Source: Bacteroides sp. (GTDB lineage Bacteria > Bacteroidota > Bacteroidia > Bacteroidales > Bacteroidaceae). From it: a DNA stretch of 64,000 bases. The position numbers and the translations under genes are program-made. Position 1 is the first letter of the stretch. The number at the start of each line of letters is the position of its first letter. The stretch lies in contig JAJQDI010000009.1 of the NCBI GenBank assembly GCA_021202275.1, positions 124,001-188,000 of the forward strand, given 5' to 3'. The notes beneath the pieces are model-generated. The model made no database searches, was not told the origin of the DNA, and saw only the letters and a list, made by a program, of their open reading frames with translations. Shown here in pieces: positions 10,097 through 19,296 of the stretch.

Positions 10097-10477
10097 ATGG
10101 ATCCTTCCGGACAAACAGCCATGGAAAAACAAGCAACTCCCGAAACAGTAGCCCTTCGTTTCAACGACTGCATCAACCGACGCGATCTCGACGGCCTGAC
10201 CAGTCTGATGACAGATGATCACGTATTTGTCGGTTCTATAGGCCAACGTGTAGAAGGGAAAATGGCTAACCGGAAGATGTGGAACGACTTTTTCACCCTC
10301 TTTCCTGATTATCAGAATATCTTTGAAACAGTTACCCGACAAGGAAACACAGTTGTCATGCAAGGACGCTCCATATGTACAGACGAACGGCTCAACACCC
10401 ACTCCATATGGACAGCCCGGATAAAAGGAAACCAGTTAGAAGAGTGGCGCGTATGCTCCGATCCCCACGTAGTATGA
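10097..10477 (+). CDS. SnoaL-like / NTF2-fold protein
   Basis: A 126-residue member of the SnoaL-like (nuclear transport factor 2) superfamily: an N-terminal helix VALRFNDCINRRDLDGLTSLMTDDHVFV followed by the curved sheet with MWNDFFTLFPDYQNIFETV and the closing WRVCSDP strand. Members are small cyclases, isomerases or ligand-binding proteins; no substrate can be assigned. The ATG at 10121 (MEKQATPE) is an alternative start. Its TGA overlaps the ATG of the next gene, indicating an operon with translational coupling. Confidence 0.75.
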   Translation: MDPSGQTAMEKQATPETVALRFNDCINRRDLDGLTSLMTDDHVFVGSIGQRVEGKMANRKMWNDFFTLFPDYQNIFETVTRQGNTVVMQGRSICTDERLNTHSIWTARIKGNQLEEWRVCSDPHVV

Positions 10478-11001
10478 AAGTTAAAAAGACAAGTGTCCCC
10501 GCTAACAGCCTTACCCATCGCTATCATCCCTATTCGTACAGTGATGCCTATGTATGCGAATTCCACTCCGAAAAGCGGGTTGGCGCAGATGATATCCTGA
10601 TCGCTTTCCGGACAGATATGCCCGCCTGGGTAGAAGCCCTTTTCCGTTTGCGTAACCTCCTTGTCAGACCGTTTGGCCTCCGGGGATCAAACAAAGAGGA
10701 GACCGGTGACAAAGAACAGTTCGTGCGTGCCATCCGCGACGGGGGCAGCTATCACGGGACAAAGGTAAGTGATAAGTCTCCTACGGAAACCATACTCCAA
10801 TCAGACGATAAGCACCTTCGTGCCTATATCTCCGTATATGTGGAATCTTCAGGTGAACACCGTTACAGAGCTTTTGTCATCACCATCGTACAGTTCAAAT
10901 ACTGGCTGGGATATATTTATTTTTATACGATCTATCCCTTCCACCATCTGATCGTAAAAACCATGTGCCGGCATGTGATCAACAAACGGATTTCCTCCTG
11001 A
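10474..11001 (+). CDS. DUF2867 family protein
   Basis: A 175-residue protein with the DUF2867 look: HYHPYSYSDAYVCEF, then RLRNLLVRPFGLRG and a C-terminal VVVEHRYRAF-like block continuing FWLGYIYFYTIYPFHHLIVKTMCRHV. The family is related to coenzyme-binding SRPBCC-like folds but has no assigned reaction. I chose the ATG at 10474 because it forms an ATGA overlap with the preceding SnoaL gene; the open frame upstream overlaps that gene. A shared transcript suggests a common small-molecule pathway. Confidence 0.7.
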   Translation: MKVKKTSVPANSLTHRYHPYSYSDAYVCEFHSEKRVGADDILIAFRTDMPAWVEALFRLRNLLVRPFGLRGSNKEETGDKEQFVRAIRDGGSYHGTKVSDKSPTETILQSDDKHLRAYISVYVESSGEHRYRAFVITIVQFKYWLGYIYFYTIYPFHHLIVKTMCRHVINKRISS

Positions 11002-11238
11002 ACCCATCTGCCGACCTCTATCCACCCCAAAAAAACTGCCGTTTTCAGAGCCTTTTTTGTCACGTTCGTAAAAACACGATACATATTCTTTTACTTATCC
11101 GGATATTTAGACCTTGTAAAGAAGATCCTTGTTTTCCGCCGGAGCCAAACGTGAAAAAGAGCAGTATCCGCCGGGAAATAGCTGTCGGACCAGACAACAG
11201 AAAATAAGCTGAAAGATCAACATATGTCTTTTTTTAAT

Positions 11239-11246
11239 TAAATTTG
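11239..11246 (+). promoter_or_regulatory. -7 element TAAATTTG of the Tat redox cluster
   Basis: TAAATTTG, 23 bp upstream of the flavodoxin-fold gene, fits TAnnTTTG. It is the only candidate promoter seen ahead of the three-gene redox cluster. Confidence 0.55.
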
Positions 11247-11269
11247 CCTCACAATCGCAACATGTATAT

Positions 11270-12157
11270 ATGAGCAGTCAATCACATAAAGAGAAGAAGT
11301 CCAACTCCGGCAAACGAGCCTCAGACCATCCGGATCTGTCGCGCCGCAAAGCACTGAAAATAGCGGGTGCCGGCACACTGGGAGCCATTGGTGCTGTCTA
11401 CGGTGTAAACCATTTCCTGTCAGAAGGTCCTGTAGATGAAGCTACAGCCCTGAGCCGCAACATCAACCCGTTGCCGGAAAGCGCGCCGGCCAACCAGACA
11501 CAACCCGTCATCCAACCAATTAACAACACAGATATCCATTCCATGAAAGTAGTACTTATCAACGGTAGTCCGCGTAGAAACGGCAACACCTATATTGCCC
11601 TTACGGAAATAGCAGATACTCTCCAGGCAGAAGGGATCAGTGCCCCTATCATTCAACTGGGTCCCAAACCTGTACAGGGATGCAACAACTGCCAGAAATG
11701 CAGGCCGTCAAACGTGTGTGTCTTCAATGATCCGCTCTATGCCGAGGTAAGAAAAGAACTGGAAGATGCCGACGGACTGATCATCGGGTCGCCGGTCTAT
11801 TACGCCGGTCCGAACGGCGCGTTGTGTGCCCTGATAGACCGGGTGTTTTATTCCGCGGGAAGTATGCTGAGTTATAAAGTAGGGGCTGCTGTGGCTATCT
11901 GCCGCCGGGGTGGTGCCAGTGCTACGCTCGACCGTCTGAACAAATATTTCAGTATCACCAATATAAACATCGTTGGCTCGCAATACTGGAACCTGGCACA
12001 TGGTCTTGCGCCCGGTGAAGTGAGACAGGATGAAGAAGGGCTGCAGATCATGCGCACCCTGGGCCGGAACATGGCATGGACGATCCGCAATACACGCGCG
12101 GCACAACAGGCCACTCCGCAACCGGAAAAACGTGTCGTTACCAACTTCATCCGGTAA
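11270..12157 (+). CDS. Tat-exported flavodoxin-fold NADPH-dependent FMN reductase
   Basis: A 295-residue protein. Residues 24-50 form a twin-arginine signal (SRRKALKIAGAGTLGAIGA). From residue 93 it is an FMN-dependent reductase of the iron-sulfur-flavoprotein/NQO type: VVLINGSPRRNGNT binds the FMN phosphate, followed by a Cys cluster GCNNCQKCRPSNVC (Cys138, 141, 144, 150) characteristic of iron-sulfur flavoproteins, then GSPVYYAGPNGALCALIDR. Tat export implies a cofactor loaded in the cytoplasm and function in the periplasm. It leads a cluster with a polyferredoxin membrane protein and a Tat-exported ferredoxin aldo/keto reductase, so electrons probably pass between them. The substrate is unknown. 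Confidence 0.85.
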   Translation: MSSQSHKEKKSNSGKRASDHPDLSRRKALKIAGAGTLGAIGAVYGVNHFLSEGPVDEATALSRNINPLPESAPANQTQPVIQPINNTDIHSMKVVLINGSPRRNGNTYIALTEIADTLQAEGISAPIIQLGPKPVQGCNNCQKCRPSNVCVFNDPLYAEVRKELEDADGLIIGSPVYYAGPNGALCALIDRVFYSAGSMLSYKVGAAVAICRRGGASATLDRLNKYFSITNINIVGSQYWNLAHGLAPGEVRQDEEGLQIMRTLGRNMAWTIRNTRAAQQATPQPEKRVVTNFIR

Positions 12158-12402
12158 CAGGCCCTGCCACAGAAAAAACAGTTAAAAGTATTCAGCAGGC
12201 ACGTTTCAACGGAAGAACAGGGGCCTGATAAAAGGAACCGGGGAAATCGTTTCCTCCGGAATGTGGCAAAAGAGACGATCCGGTATGTATATCAACCCAT
12301 TCCTGACTACTGAAAAAACAACTGCTCCGGACCATACACAGAGTTTCGGACAAGATCTGAAAGAAAAGAAACAGGATGTACTAACTGATTAAAAAAGAAT
12401 AT

Positions 12403-13983
12403 ATGCTACGGAAAATCAGAATTACCGCTGCCGTAATCTGCTTCACATGTGTGACCCTGCTGTTCCTGGATTTCACAGGAACACTGCACCAGTGGTTCGG
12501 ATGGACAGCAAAGATACAATTCTTTCCTGCCCTGCTGGCCCTCCATTTCGGAGTGGTAGCCGGGCTCATTCTACTCACCTTACTCTTCGGACGCATCTAC
12601 TGCTCTGTGATCTGCCCTCTGGGTGTATTTCAGGACTGTGTGTCGTGGACAGCGGGCAAACGAAAGAAAAACCGTTTTCGCTACTCCCCCGCCCTCAACG
12701 GGTTGCGTTATGGAGTACTTGCACTCTTTGTCCTCGCCCTGGTCGGCGGAGGCCTCCTGGGCACTTCCATGCTGGTATCTTTGCTGGAACCTTACAGTGC
12801 GTATGGTCGTATAGCGTCTAACCTGCTGGCCCCTGTCTACCAGTGGGGCAACAATGGTCTTGCCTACCTGGCAGAACGCATGGACAGCTACGCCTTCTAC
12901 TCAGTAGATGTATGGATCAAAAGCACGACCACGTTTGTAATTGCCGTCGTCACCCTGATCGTGATCGCCGTACTGTCCTGGAGAAACGGCCGTACCTACT
13001 GCAACACCCTTTGTCCTGTAGGAACCCTCCTGGGATTCCTTTCCCGTTTCTCCCTCTGCAAACCGGTATTCGACACAACCAGATGCAACAGCTGCGGACT
13101 CTGCGCACGCAACTGCAAGGCTTCCTGTATCGACTCCGCCGCACAAACCATCGACTACAGCCGTTGCGTCACCTGCATGGATTGCATCAACACATGCAAC
13201 AAACAGGCCATGCACTACAGGATAGTCCGCAAACAGCCTCAACCGGTTACTCCACAGGAGATGGCTCCCGCAATCGCCAAAGCCGGTCAGACGACTTCCG
13301 CAGCCGAAGGAAATGCTTCTTCCGCCCATCAGGCAAAGGAAGGAATCCAAAACCACAGTTCGCGTCGTGATTTCCTCTCCGTAACAGCGTTGTTTGCCGT
13401 CACCACCGCCCTGAAAGCTCAGGAAAAGAAAGTAGACGGCGGACTGGCAGTCATCGAACAGAAAAAGAGACCCACGCGCGCCCAATACATCACCCCACCC
13501 GGGTCAAAGAGCGTGCGCAACCTCAACAGACGATGCACTGCCTGTCAGCTGTGCGTATCTGTCTGTCCCAATCAGATCCTGCTCCCCTCGGCCGACCTCA
13601 CCCGTCTGATGCAGCCCGAGATATCCTACGAACGTGGATTCTGTCGTCCGGAATGTAACCGCTGTTCCCAGGTATGCCCGGCAGGAGCGATACAGCCTCT
13701 CGACCTGGCAGATAAATCAGCCACTCAGATCGGTCGTGCGGTATGGATCCGGGAAAACTGCCTGCCCTGGAACGAAGACGTAAGGTGTAGCAGTTGTGCC
13801 AGTCATTGCCCCACCGGAGCGATACAGATGGTTCCGGAATCGGCCGATGATCCCGATTCCACCCCTATTCCGGTGGTCCATACAGAACGTTGCATCGGTT
13901 GCGGCGCCTGTGAGCATTATTGTCCGGCACGCCCTTTCAGCGCGATCTACGTAGAGGGCAATACACAACACCGGATCATCTGA
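12403..13983 (+). CDS. NapH/NapG-like polyferredoxin membrane protein with internal Tat-like signal
   Basis: A 526-residue fusion. Residues 1-215 are a NapH/CcoG-like membrane domain with about four to five helices and the CPLG and CPVG motifs (Cys71, Cys204). Residues 228-265 hold two [4Fe-4S] ferredoxin motifs (CNSCGLCARNC, CVTCMDCINTC). At 320 a twin-arginine-like segment SSRRDFLSVTALFAVTTA begins a NapG-like part with further clusters (CTACQLCVSVCP, CRPECNRCSQVCP, CSSCASHCP, CIGCGACEHYCP). Such proteins move electrons from the quinone pool or the cytoplasm to periplasmic oxidoreductases. It sits between two Tat-exported enzymes and probably supplies them. The RR motif following a membrane domain is unusual. 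Confidence 0.85.
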   Translation: MLRKIRITAAVICFTCVTLLFLDFTGTLHQWFGWTAKIQFFPALLALHFGVVAGLILLTLLFGRIYCSVICPLGVFQDCVSWTAGKRKKNRFRYSPALNGLRYGVLALFVLALVGGGLLGTSMLVSLLEPYSAYGRIASNLLAPVYQWGNNGLAYLAERMDSYAFYSVDVWIKSTTTFVIAVVTLIVIAVLSWRNGRTYCNTLCPVGTLLGFLSRFSLCKPVFDTTRCNSCGLCARNCKASCIDSAAQTIDYSRCVTCMDCINTCNKQAMHYRIVRKQPQPVTPQEMAPAIAKAGQTTSAAEGNASSAHQAKEGIQNHSSRRDFLSVTALFAVTTALKAQEKKVDGGLAVIEQKKRPTRAQYITPPGSKSVRNLNRRCTACQLCVSVCPNQILLPSADLTRLMQPEISYERGFCRPECNRCSQVCPAGAIQPLDLADKSATQIGRAVWIRENCLPWNEDVRCSSCASHCPTGAIQMVPESADDPDSTPIPVVHTERCIGCGACEHYCPARPFSAIYVEGNTQHRII

Positions 13984-14006
13984 TAACTTTGAAAAACGGA
14001 AACAAA

Positions 14007-15410
14007 ATGGATCAGAACAATAAAAAAGAGAAAAAAGAAATAGGCCGCCGCAAGTTCCTCAAAGTCATGGGTGCAGGTGCGGTAGCTACCACAGCCGCTC
14101 TGACCGGATGCGGCGACTCCAACCGTACCCACTCCGGCACGGGTGGCAGTGCTTCAAAAACAGGATATGGTGAGATGACCTATCGCATCCACCCGCGTAC
14201 CGGCGACAAAGTATCGCTGCTGGGATATGGGTGTATGCGCTGGCCGATGCGCCCCAAAGCAGACGGCAGTGGCGAAGAAGAGATCGATCAGGAGACAGTG
14301 AACGAACTGGTAGACTATGCCATTGAGCACGGAGTAAACTACTTCGACACGTCACCTGTGTACATCCGCGGATTCTCGGAACGTGCTACCGGGATCGCTC
14401 TCAAACGTCATCCGCGCGAGAAATTCTACATCGCCACCAAGCTCTCCAACCAGTCCAACTACACGCGTGAGAACTCCCTGGCCATGTATTACAAGTCTTT
14501 TGAAGAATTGCAGGTAGACTATATCGACTACTACCTGTTGCACTCCGTGGGCGGCGGTTCAGGCATTCAGCTGGTACACGACCGCTACATCGACAACGAC
14601 ATGATCGACTTCCTGTTGAAAGAAAAGGAAGCAGGTCGTATCCGCAACCTGGGATGGTCTTTCCACGGCCAGGTAGAAGTGTTCGACTACATGCTGTCGT
14701 TAGACATTCCCTGGGATTTTGTACAGATCCAGCTCAATTACGTAGACTGGCGCAACGCCCAGGCAGGCCGCAACGTAAACGCGGAATACCTGTATGCCGA
14801 ACTGGAAAAGCGCAACATCCCCGCGGTCATCATGGAGCCCCTGCTGGGCGGACGTCTGGCCAAACTGCCGGATCACCTCGTCGGACCGCTCAAACAACAG
14901 CGTCCGGACGATAGTGTGGCCTCCTGGGCTTTCCGCTATGCGGGTACTCCTGAAGGTGTGCTCACGTCATTAAGCGGAATGACCTATATGGAACATCTCG
15001 AGGACAACCTGCGTACACACTCTCCGCTCGAGCCCATCACCCCGGAAGAAAACGCGCTGTTGGAACGTGTCACGGAGCTGATGCTCAACTATCCGATCAT
15101 CATGTGTACAGAATGCCAGTATTGTATGCCTTGTCCGTATGGCATCAATATCCCGGGCGTATTTGCTCATTACAACAAATGCGTGAACGAGGCCAACGTC
15201 CCCACCAGTTCCCGGGATGAGAATTACCGCAAAGCGCGACGGGCTTTCCTGATCGGATACGATCGCAGTGTGCCCAAACTCCGGCAAAGTGATTACTGCA
15301 TCCGTTGCGGGATCTGTGAGCCCCATTGCCCGCAAAGCATCCGGATACCACAGGAAATGGAACGCATCAATAAACTGGTGGAGCAATTGAAACAAAACGC
15401 TGAGTTCTAA
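14007..15410 (+). CDS. Tat-exported aldo/keto reductase with C-terminal ferredoxin domain
   Basis: A 467-residue protein. It starts with a Tat signal (GRRKFLKVMGAGAVATTAALTGC) whose Cys34 may be lipidated. The aldo/keto reductase barrel follows: GYGCMRWPM, the catalytic Tyr region YFDTSPVYIRGFSE, KLSNQ, and the GWSFHG and MEPLLGGRLAKLP blocks. The C-terminal 90 residues have two Cys motifs, CTECQYCMPCPYGI and CIRCGICEPHCPQSI, the usual partner domain of the ferredoxin-containing AKR family. I chose the ATG at 14007, 23 bp after the preceding gene. It is probably the terminal reductase of the cluster, receiving electrons from the polyferredoxin; the carbonyl or other substrate is unknown. Confidence 0.88.
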   Translation: MDQNNKKEKKEIGRRKFLKVMGAGAVATTAALTGCGDSNRTHSGTGGSASKTGYGEMTYRIHPRTGDKVSLLGYGCMRWPMRPKADGSGEEEIDQETVNELVDYAIEHGVNYFDTSPVYIRGFSERATGIALKRHPREKFYIATKLSNQSNYTRENSLAMYYKSFEELQVDYIDYYLLHSVGGGSGIQLVHDRYIDNDMIDFLLKEKEAGRIRNLGWSFHGQVEVFDYMLSLDIPWDFVQIQLNYVDWRNAQAGRNVNAEYLYAELEKRNIPAVIMEPLLGGRLAKLPDHLVGPLKQQRPDDSVASWAFRYAGTPEGVLTSLSGMTYMEHLEDNLRTHSPLEPITPEENALLERVTELMLNYPIIMCTECQYCMPCPYGINIPGVFAHYNKCVNEANVPTSSRDENYRKARRAFLIGYDRSVPKLRQSDYCIRCGICEPHCPQSIRIPQEMERINKLVEQLKQNAEF

Positions 15411-15525
15411 GTTTTGAGTAATAAGTTCTGAGTTTTAAGTTCCAGGTAATAAGTAGTAAAAACAAGCTATATGTGGAAACTCACAACTTAGAACTTAAAA
15501 CTTATTACTTAAAACTTAACCCCTT
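15405..15525. repeat. AAGTTTTGAGTAATAAG-type repeats in inverted orientation
   Basis: AAGTTTTGAGTAATAAGTTC and related words (15410-15455) face complementary copies (CTTAGAACTTAAAACTTATT, 15487-15518). This reproduces the arrangement at 4327-4471 and forms an imperfect hairpin downstream of the redox cluster. Confidence 0.7.
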
Positions 15526-15529
15526 GTAT

Positions 15530-16246
15530 ATGGAATTACGTACGGTAAATGTCACCCGATACATCACCCCGCTGAGGGAAGGCGGATCCCTGCCTGCCCT
15601 GGCAGAAGCAGACGACGGATTCAAGTATGTGCTTAAATTCCGCGGAGCAGGTCACGGTACGCGCGCGCTCATTGCCGATCTGATCGGCGCGGAAATAGCG
15701 AGACTATTGGGACTACGTGTTCCGGAACTCGTATTCCTGATGCTCGACGAATCGTTTGGCCAGACCGAAGGAGACGAAGAGATCCAGGATCTGTTGCAAG
15801 GCAGCCGGGGCAAGAACCTCGGCTTGCACTACCTGTCGGGGGCGGTCACCTTCGATCCGGTGGTCAACCACGTAGACGCGGAAACAGCTTCACGCGTGGT
15901 ATGGCTGGACGCATTCATCATGAACATAGATCGTACCGTAAAAAATACGAATATGCTCATCTGGCACAAAGAGCTATGGCTCATTGATCATGGCAGTAGC
16001 CTCTATTTCCACTACAACTGGGAAGACTGGGAGCAAAAAACAGCCAGCCCCTTCGCAAACATACGTGACCACGTGCTGCTGCCTTATGCCGGCACACTCG
16101 AAGAAACAGACCAGTGGGCCAAAACCCGGATCACTCCCGGAAAAATAGAGCAGATCGTGCAACTGATCCCCGACGACTGGCTGAATACGGAAGAGACACA
16201 GACACCGGAAGAGATGCGCACCGTCTATCGTGAGTTCCTCACCTGA
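15530..16246 (+). CDS. HipA-family kinase-like protein
   Basis: A 238-residue HipA-like protein, shorter than full HipA toxins (about 440). Recognisable parts: VLKFRGAGHGTRALIADLIGAEIARLLGLRVPE (nucleotide-binding N-lobe equivalent), VVWLDAFIMNIDRTVKNTNML (catalytic-loop-like Asp and Asn) and LIDHGSSLYFH (metal-binding Asp). The frame is open upstream into AT-rich repeats; I chose the ATG at 15530 (MELRTVNVTRYITPLREGG), where homology-like sequence begins. It is 40 bp upstream of a DUF3037 gene, a pairing seen widely for this short HipA-like family. Whether the pair is a toxin-antitoxin system is unproven. Confidence 0.8.
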   Translation: MELRTVNVTRYITPLREGGSLPALAEADDGFKYVLKFRGAGHGTRALIADLIGAEIARLLGLRVPELVFLMLDESFGQTEGDEEIQDLLQGSRGKNLGLHYLSGAVTFDPVVNHVDAETASRVVWLDAFIMNIDRTVKNTNMLIWHKELWLIDHGSSLYFHYNWEDWEQKTASPFANIRDHVLLPYAGTLEETDQWAKTRITPGKIEQIVQLIPDDWLNTEETQTPEEMRTVYREFLT

Positions 16247-16286
16247 AGACTGCACGCATCAAACATCTTTATAAAAGAAGCCATCC

Positions 16287-16670
16287 ATGCCAGAAAAAGA
16301 TCTATATGAATATGCTGTCATCCGGGTAGTGCCCCGGATAGAGCGTGAAGAATTTATCAACGTAGGGCTTCTGCTTTTCTGCAAAAGGAAGCGATACATC
16401 CGGATCCGCATTGCCGTGAACGAACAGAAACTGGCTCTTTACTCCACCGAATGTGAAAGGGAAACCCTGCTCAACAACCTTTCCGCATGGGAGATCATCG
16501 CCTCCGGCCAGAAAGAGGGCGGCTACATGGCTTCCCTCGACGTGGCCGAACGATTCCGCTGGCTGACAGCCGTCCGCAGTGCCACCATTCAGACCTCACG
16601 TCCCCACTCCGGATATACACACTGTCTCGACGAGACCTTTGACCGCCTGTTCGGAGAGCTGGTCCTGTAG
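16287..16670 (+). CDS. DUF3037 family protein
   Basis: A 127-residue protein with the family's opening block YEYAVIRVVPRIEREEFINVGLLLFC, then CERETLLNNLSAW and the RFRWLTAVRSATIQTSRPHSGYT motif near the end. The function of DUF3037 is unknown; it is regularly encoded next to the short HipA-like kinase, as here (40-bp gap, same strand). It might be a partner, substrate or neutraliser of that protein. Confidence 0.82.
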   Translation: MPEKDLYEYAVIRVVPRIEREEFINVGLLLFCKRKRYIRIRIAVNEQKLALYSTECERETLLNNLSAWEIIASGQKEGGYMASLDVAERFRWLTAVRSATIQTSRPHSGYTHCLDETFDRLFGELVL

Positions 16671-16760
16671 CCGGGTCCCTTCCCATACATATCCTGATCC
16701 TATGGACACCGGATATACAGTGTGTCTCGCTATACGGATATGTATGGCGTTACAACTGCC

Positions 16761-17258
16761 TTAAAGCTGCAAGAGATACAGGTCTCTCAGGTAATCTCCA
16801 TGCCGATAGAATGCTTTCACCTTCTCCATCCCTGCCTTCGTCAGTGATCTGCTGCTTGCTATGTTATCGGGATGGGCGGTTGCCACCACGTAACGATATC
16901 CTTTTTGACGGGCTATCCGCAGAAGTTCCCTGTTCAATAACAACATATATCCTTTATTACGATACTCCGGCAATGTCATACACCCTCCGATCTCCACAGT
17001 CTTTTCAGGATCGATCTGCAACGATGCCAACTCAGGAGCTATATCGCTCACATCAGCAAACAATCCGGAAACAGCCGCTAAGGTATCCTTATCCACCACA
17101 CCATATAAGACCACTTCTCCGGAATCATCAAAAGCGGCCTCTATCTCTTTCTCCGTAAAAGGGATATAATGAGAAGGGTGGTTCAGATGGTCTGTCGTAA
17201 ATTGATTGATTCCGATCAACCGCGCTTTGTATGCTTTACTTAGTCTCTGGATCTTCAT
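16761..17258 (-). CDS. GNAT-family N-acetyltransferase
   Basis: A GNAT-fold protein. The acetyl-CoA-binding core reads EIGGCMTLPEYRNKGYMLLLNRELLRIARQKGYRYVVATAHPDNIASSRSLTKAGM, with the Arg-rich pyrophosphate loop in YRNKGY. The N-terminal part contains a DSGEVVLYGVVDKD strand. I chose the ATG at 17258 (MKIQRLSKAYKARL); a frame-open start at 17294 adds 12 residues. The acyl acceptor is unknown. It is convergent with the DUF3037 gene and divergent from nothing recognisable. Confidence 0.8.
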   Translation of the reverse strand: MKIQRLSKAYKARLIGINQFTTDHLNHPSHYIPFTEKEIEAAFDDSGEVVLYGVVDKDTLAAVSGLFADVSDIAPELASLQIDPEKTVEIGGCMTLPEYRNKGYMLLLNRELLRIARQKGYRYVVATAHPDNIASSRSLTKAGMEKVKAFYRHGDYLRDLYLLQL

Positions 17259-17327
17259 AAGATTCTTGCTAGTATCTGTTATCTTCTTACACACAGATCT
17301 TTCCGTCTATGTATCTATCAACCCTAT

Positions 17328-17367
17328 GATCCCTGCACAGGTACCTATTCCGGACCTGCACAGGGAT
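17328..17367. terminator. Inverted repeat after the TonB receptor gene, probable terminator
   Basis: ATCCCTGCACAGGT and ACCTGCACAGGGAT form an imperfect hairpin (two central mismatches) immediately downstream of the minus-strand TonB receptor stop codon. Confidence 0.5.
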
Positions 17368-17372
17368 TAGGA

Positions 17373-19247
17373 TCAGAAATTCAGACTCACCCCGCCCATC
17401 ACTGTAGCCCGGGGCATAGGGAAGCCCAGCATCGTTTCATACTTCTGTGCCAGGAGGTTGTCTCCCTTCACAAATACCTCTCCCCATCTCCAGGCGCGAT
17501 ATGCCACACGGGCATCCACCCATGTATAACTGCTTGACTCGCCCTGCTCTCCTGTAGAAAGGAGCAGTTTATCTATCACCTGCGCACCCGCGCTCAGCGT
17601 AAACCTGCCCGGACGATACGTCACACCCGCATAGAATTTGTTCCGGGGAGCACCTGTAATATCCGTATCCATATGCAGATAACTGTAATTACTATGCAGA
17701 GAGAGGTTGTCAAGGATCTGGTAAGTCAGGCTGAATTCTACCCCTTTGTTGGCAAACTCTCCCACATTCCGGTTCTTCGGATTGCCATCCACCGGTACAG
17801 TCTCCACGATGTTATCTCCTTTGATGTAATAGAGGGCCAGTTCCATAGAAAGGCGGTTGTCAAGCAATCGTTGCGATACACTGAGATCGTAACTCAGGCT
17901 ACGCTCGGGAAGCAGGTCTTCATTCGCAGAATCATACATATAAAGTTCACGCATATTCGGCGTACGGAAACCTTTCGATACAGAGAACTTCAGATGCGTT
18001 TCCTTAGCTGCCCGGAAAGAGATCCCTCCCTGAGGCACCCACTCCGTTCCATAGAGTTTATGATTTTCCAGACGCAGACCGGCATTGATCATAAAACGTC
18101 CCAGCTCCTGCTGGACAAACACATACCCGGCTATCTCATGCAGTTTGACATGGTCGGCATAGATCTCCGTCTCCGGATTACGATAGGCATTCCCACCATA
18201 CAGCTTCACATCAAATCCGCCGGTGAGGGTATTCCCGGGGAAGAGGTTGACAGCCTGATACAGATTCAGACCACCCATGTAATCTGTCGATCTGAACAGG
18301 AACTCACGGGGATTGCCGCCTTCGGTATATCCGTCGTTGATCTTATGATTTCCCCAATTGTAATACAGGTTCAGGGCCCCGCGCGTGATACCGTGGTTGT
18401 TTTCCAGAGAGAGCCCCGACATACCCCGCAACACATCCGCGGTACCTTCATACATGGGATTGCTTACCGTGCCCGGATTGTTGGAATTGGCCTGTGCAAT
18501 GTTTACATTGGCAGTCACTTTCCACTCTTCAGAAATATCATATCCCACTTTTCCGAACCCACTGAACAGTTCAAAACCGGAGTTCGGACGATGTCCGTCC
18601 GTGCGCTCATAATTTCCACTCACCACTCCCGACCAGGGTCCCTGGCGGTAACTATCAGTCAGTGAGTACCGTTGTGTGCTGTAAGACCCTCCCATGAGCC
18701 TCACATTCAAGTGATTTCCCTCCTGGGTAGCCTGGCGGGTGATGATATTGATGGCTCCTGCCATCGCATTCGATCCATACAGAACGGACGACGGACCACG
18801 TGAAACCTCCACCCGCTGCGCGTCGGAAGCAATATAAGCATCTGCTACCGGATGGCCATAGATCGTGGCATATTGAGGATGCCCATCGATTAGGATCAAT
18901 ACCCGTCCGGCACCGCCTCCCATACCACGCAGATTGATGCCACCTGCCGACCCGCCGGACACACCGTAACCGGCAATCCCACGAGAGGTAACAAATAGTC
19001 CGGGAACTTACTGCGTGAGCGCGGGGAGTATCGTGGTTTCTCCGCTCAACTCGATCTGGTTACGAGACACCACACTCACCGGAACAGGCAACAGATCGCG
19101 TGCGATGGGTACGCGTGAACCGGTTACCACTACTTCTCCCAATTCATATTTTCTCATGGAAATGGTATCGTTGGGTTGCTGATTCTCCGCCTGCGCTACA
19201 ATTGTACACAACAGACAGCCGAAGGATAGATTCAAAATTCTTTTCAT
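17373..19247 (-). pseudogene. TonB-dependent outer-membrane receptor, in-frame TAA at codon 80
   Basis: A BtuB/FepA-type receptor of 624 codons: signal peptide, TonB box region (ISMRKYELGEVVVTGSR), plug domain (VEVSRGPSSVLYGSNAMAGAINIITRQ) and a 22-strand barrel ending in an aromatic residue (MGGVSLNF). It would import a siderophore, cobalamin or other large ligand; no ligand can be deduced. TAA at 19008-19010 splits ILPALTQ from VPGLFVTSRGIAGYG in the plug. This is where receptors usually continue with a polar residue such as Gln, so CAA to TAA is likely. The rest is undamaged. A secreted protein encoded upstream on the same strand (50-bp gap) is probably co-transcribed. Confidence 0.9.
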
Positions 19248-19296
19248 GTTTGCTCTTATTTGCTTTACGAATTATTTTCTGTTTTGTTTTTTGCTC

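Noticed and set aside
12285..12392. 35-codon frame between the flavoprotein and polyferredoxin genes
   Set aside because: No recognisable features or clear start signal; kept out of the gene list, although it lies in an operon and may be real.
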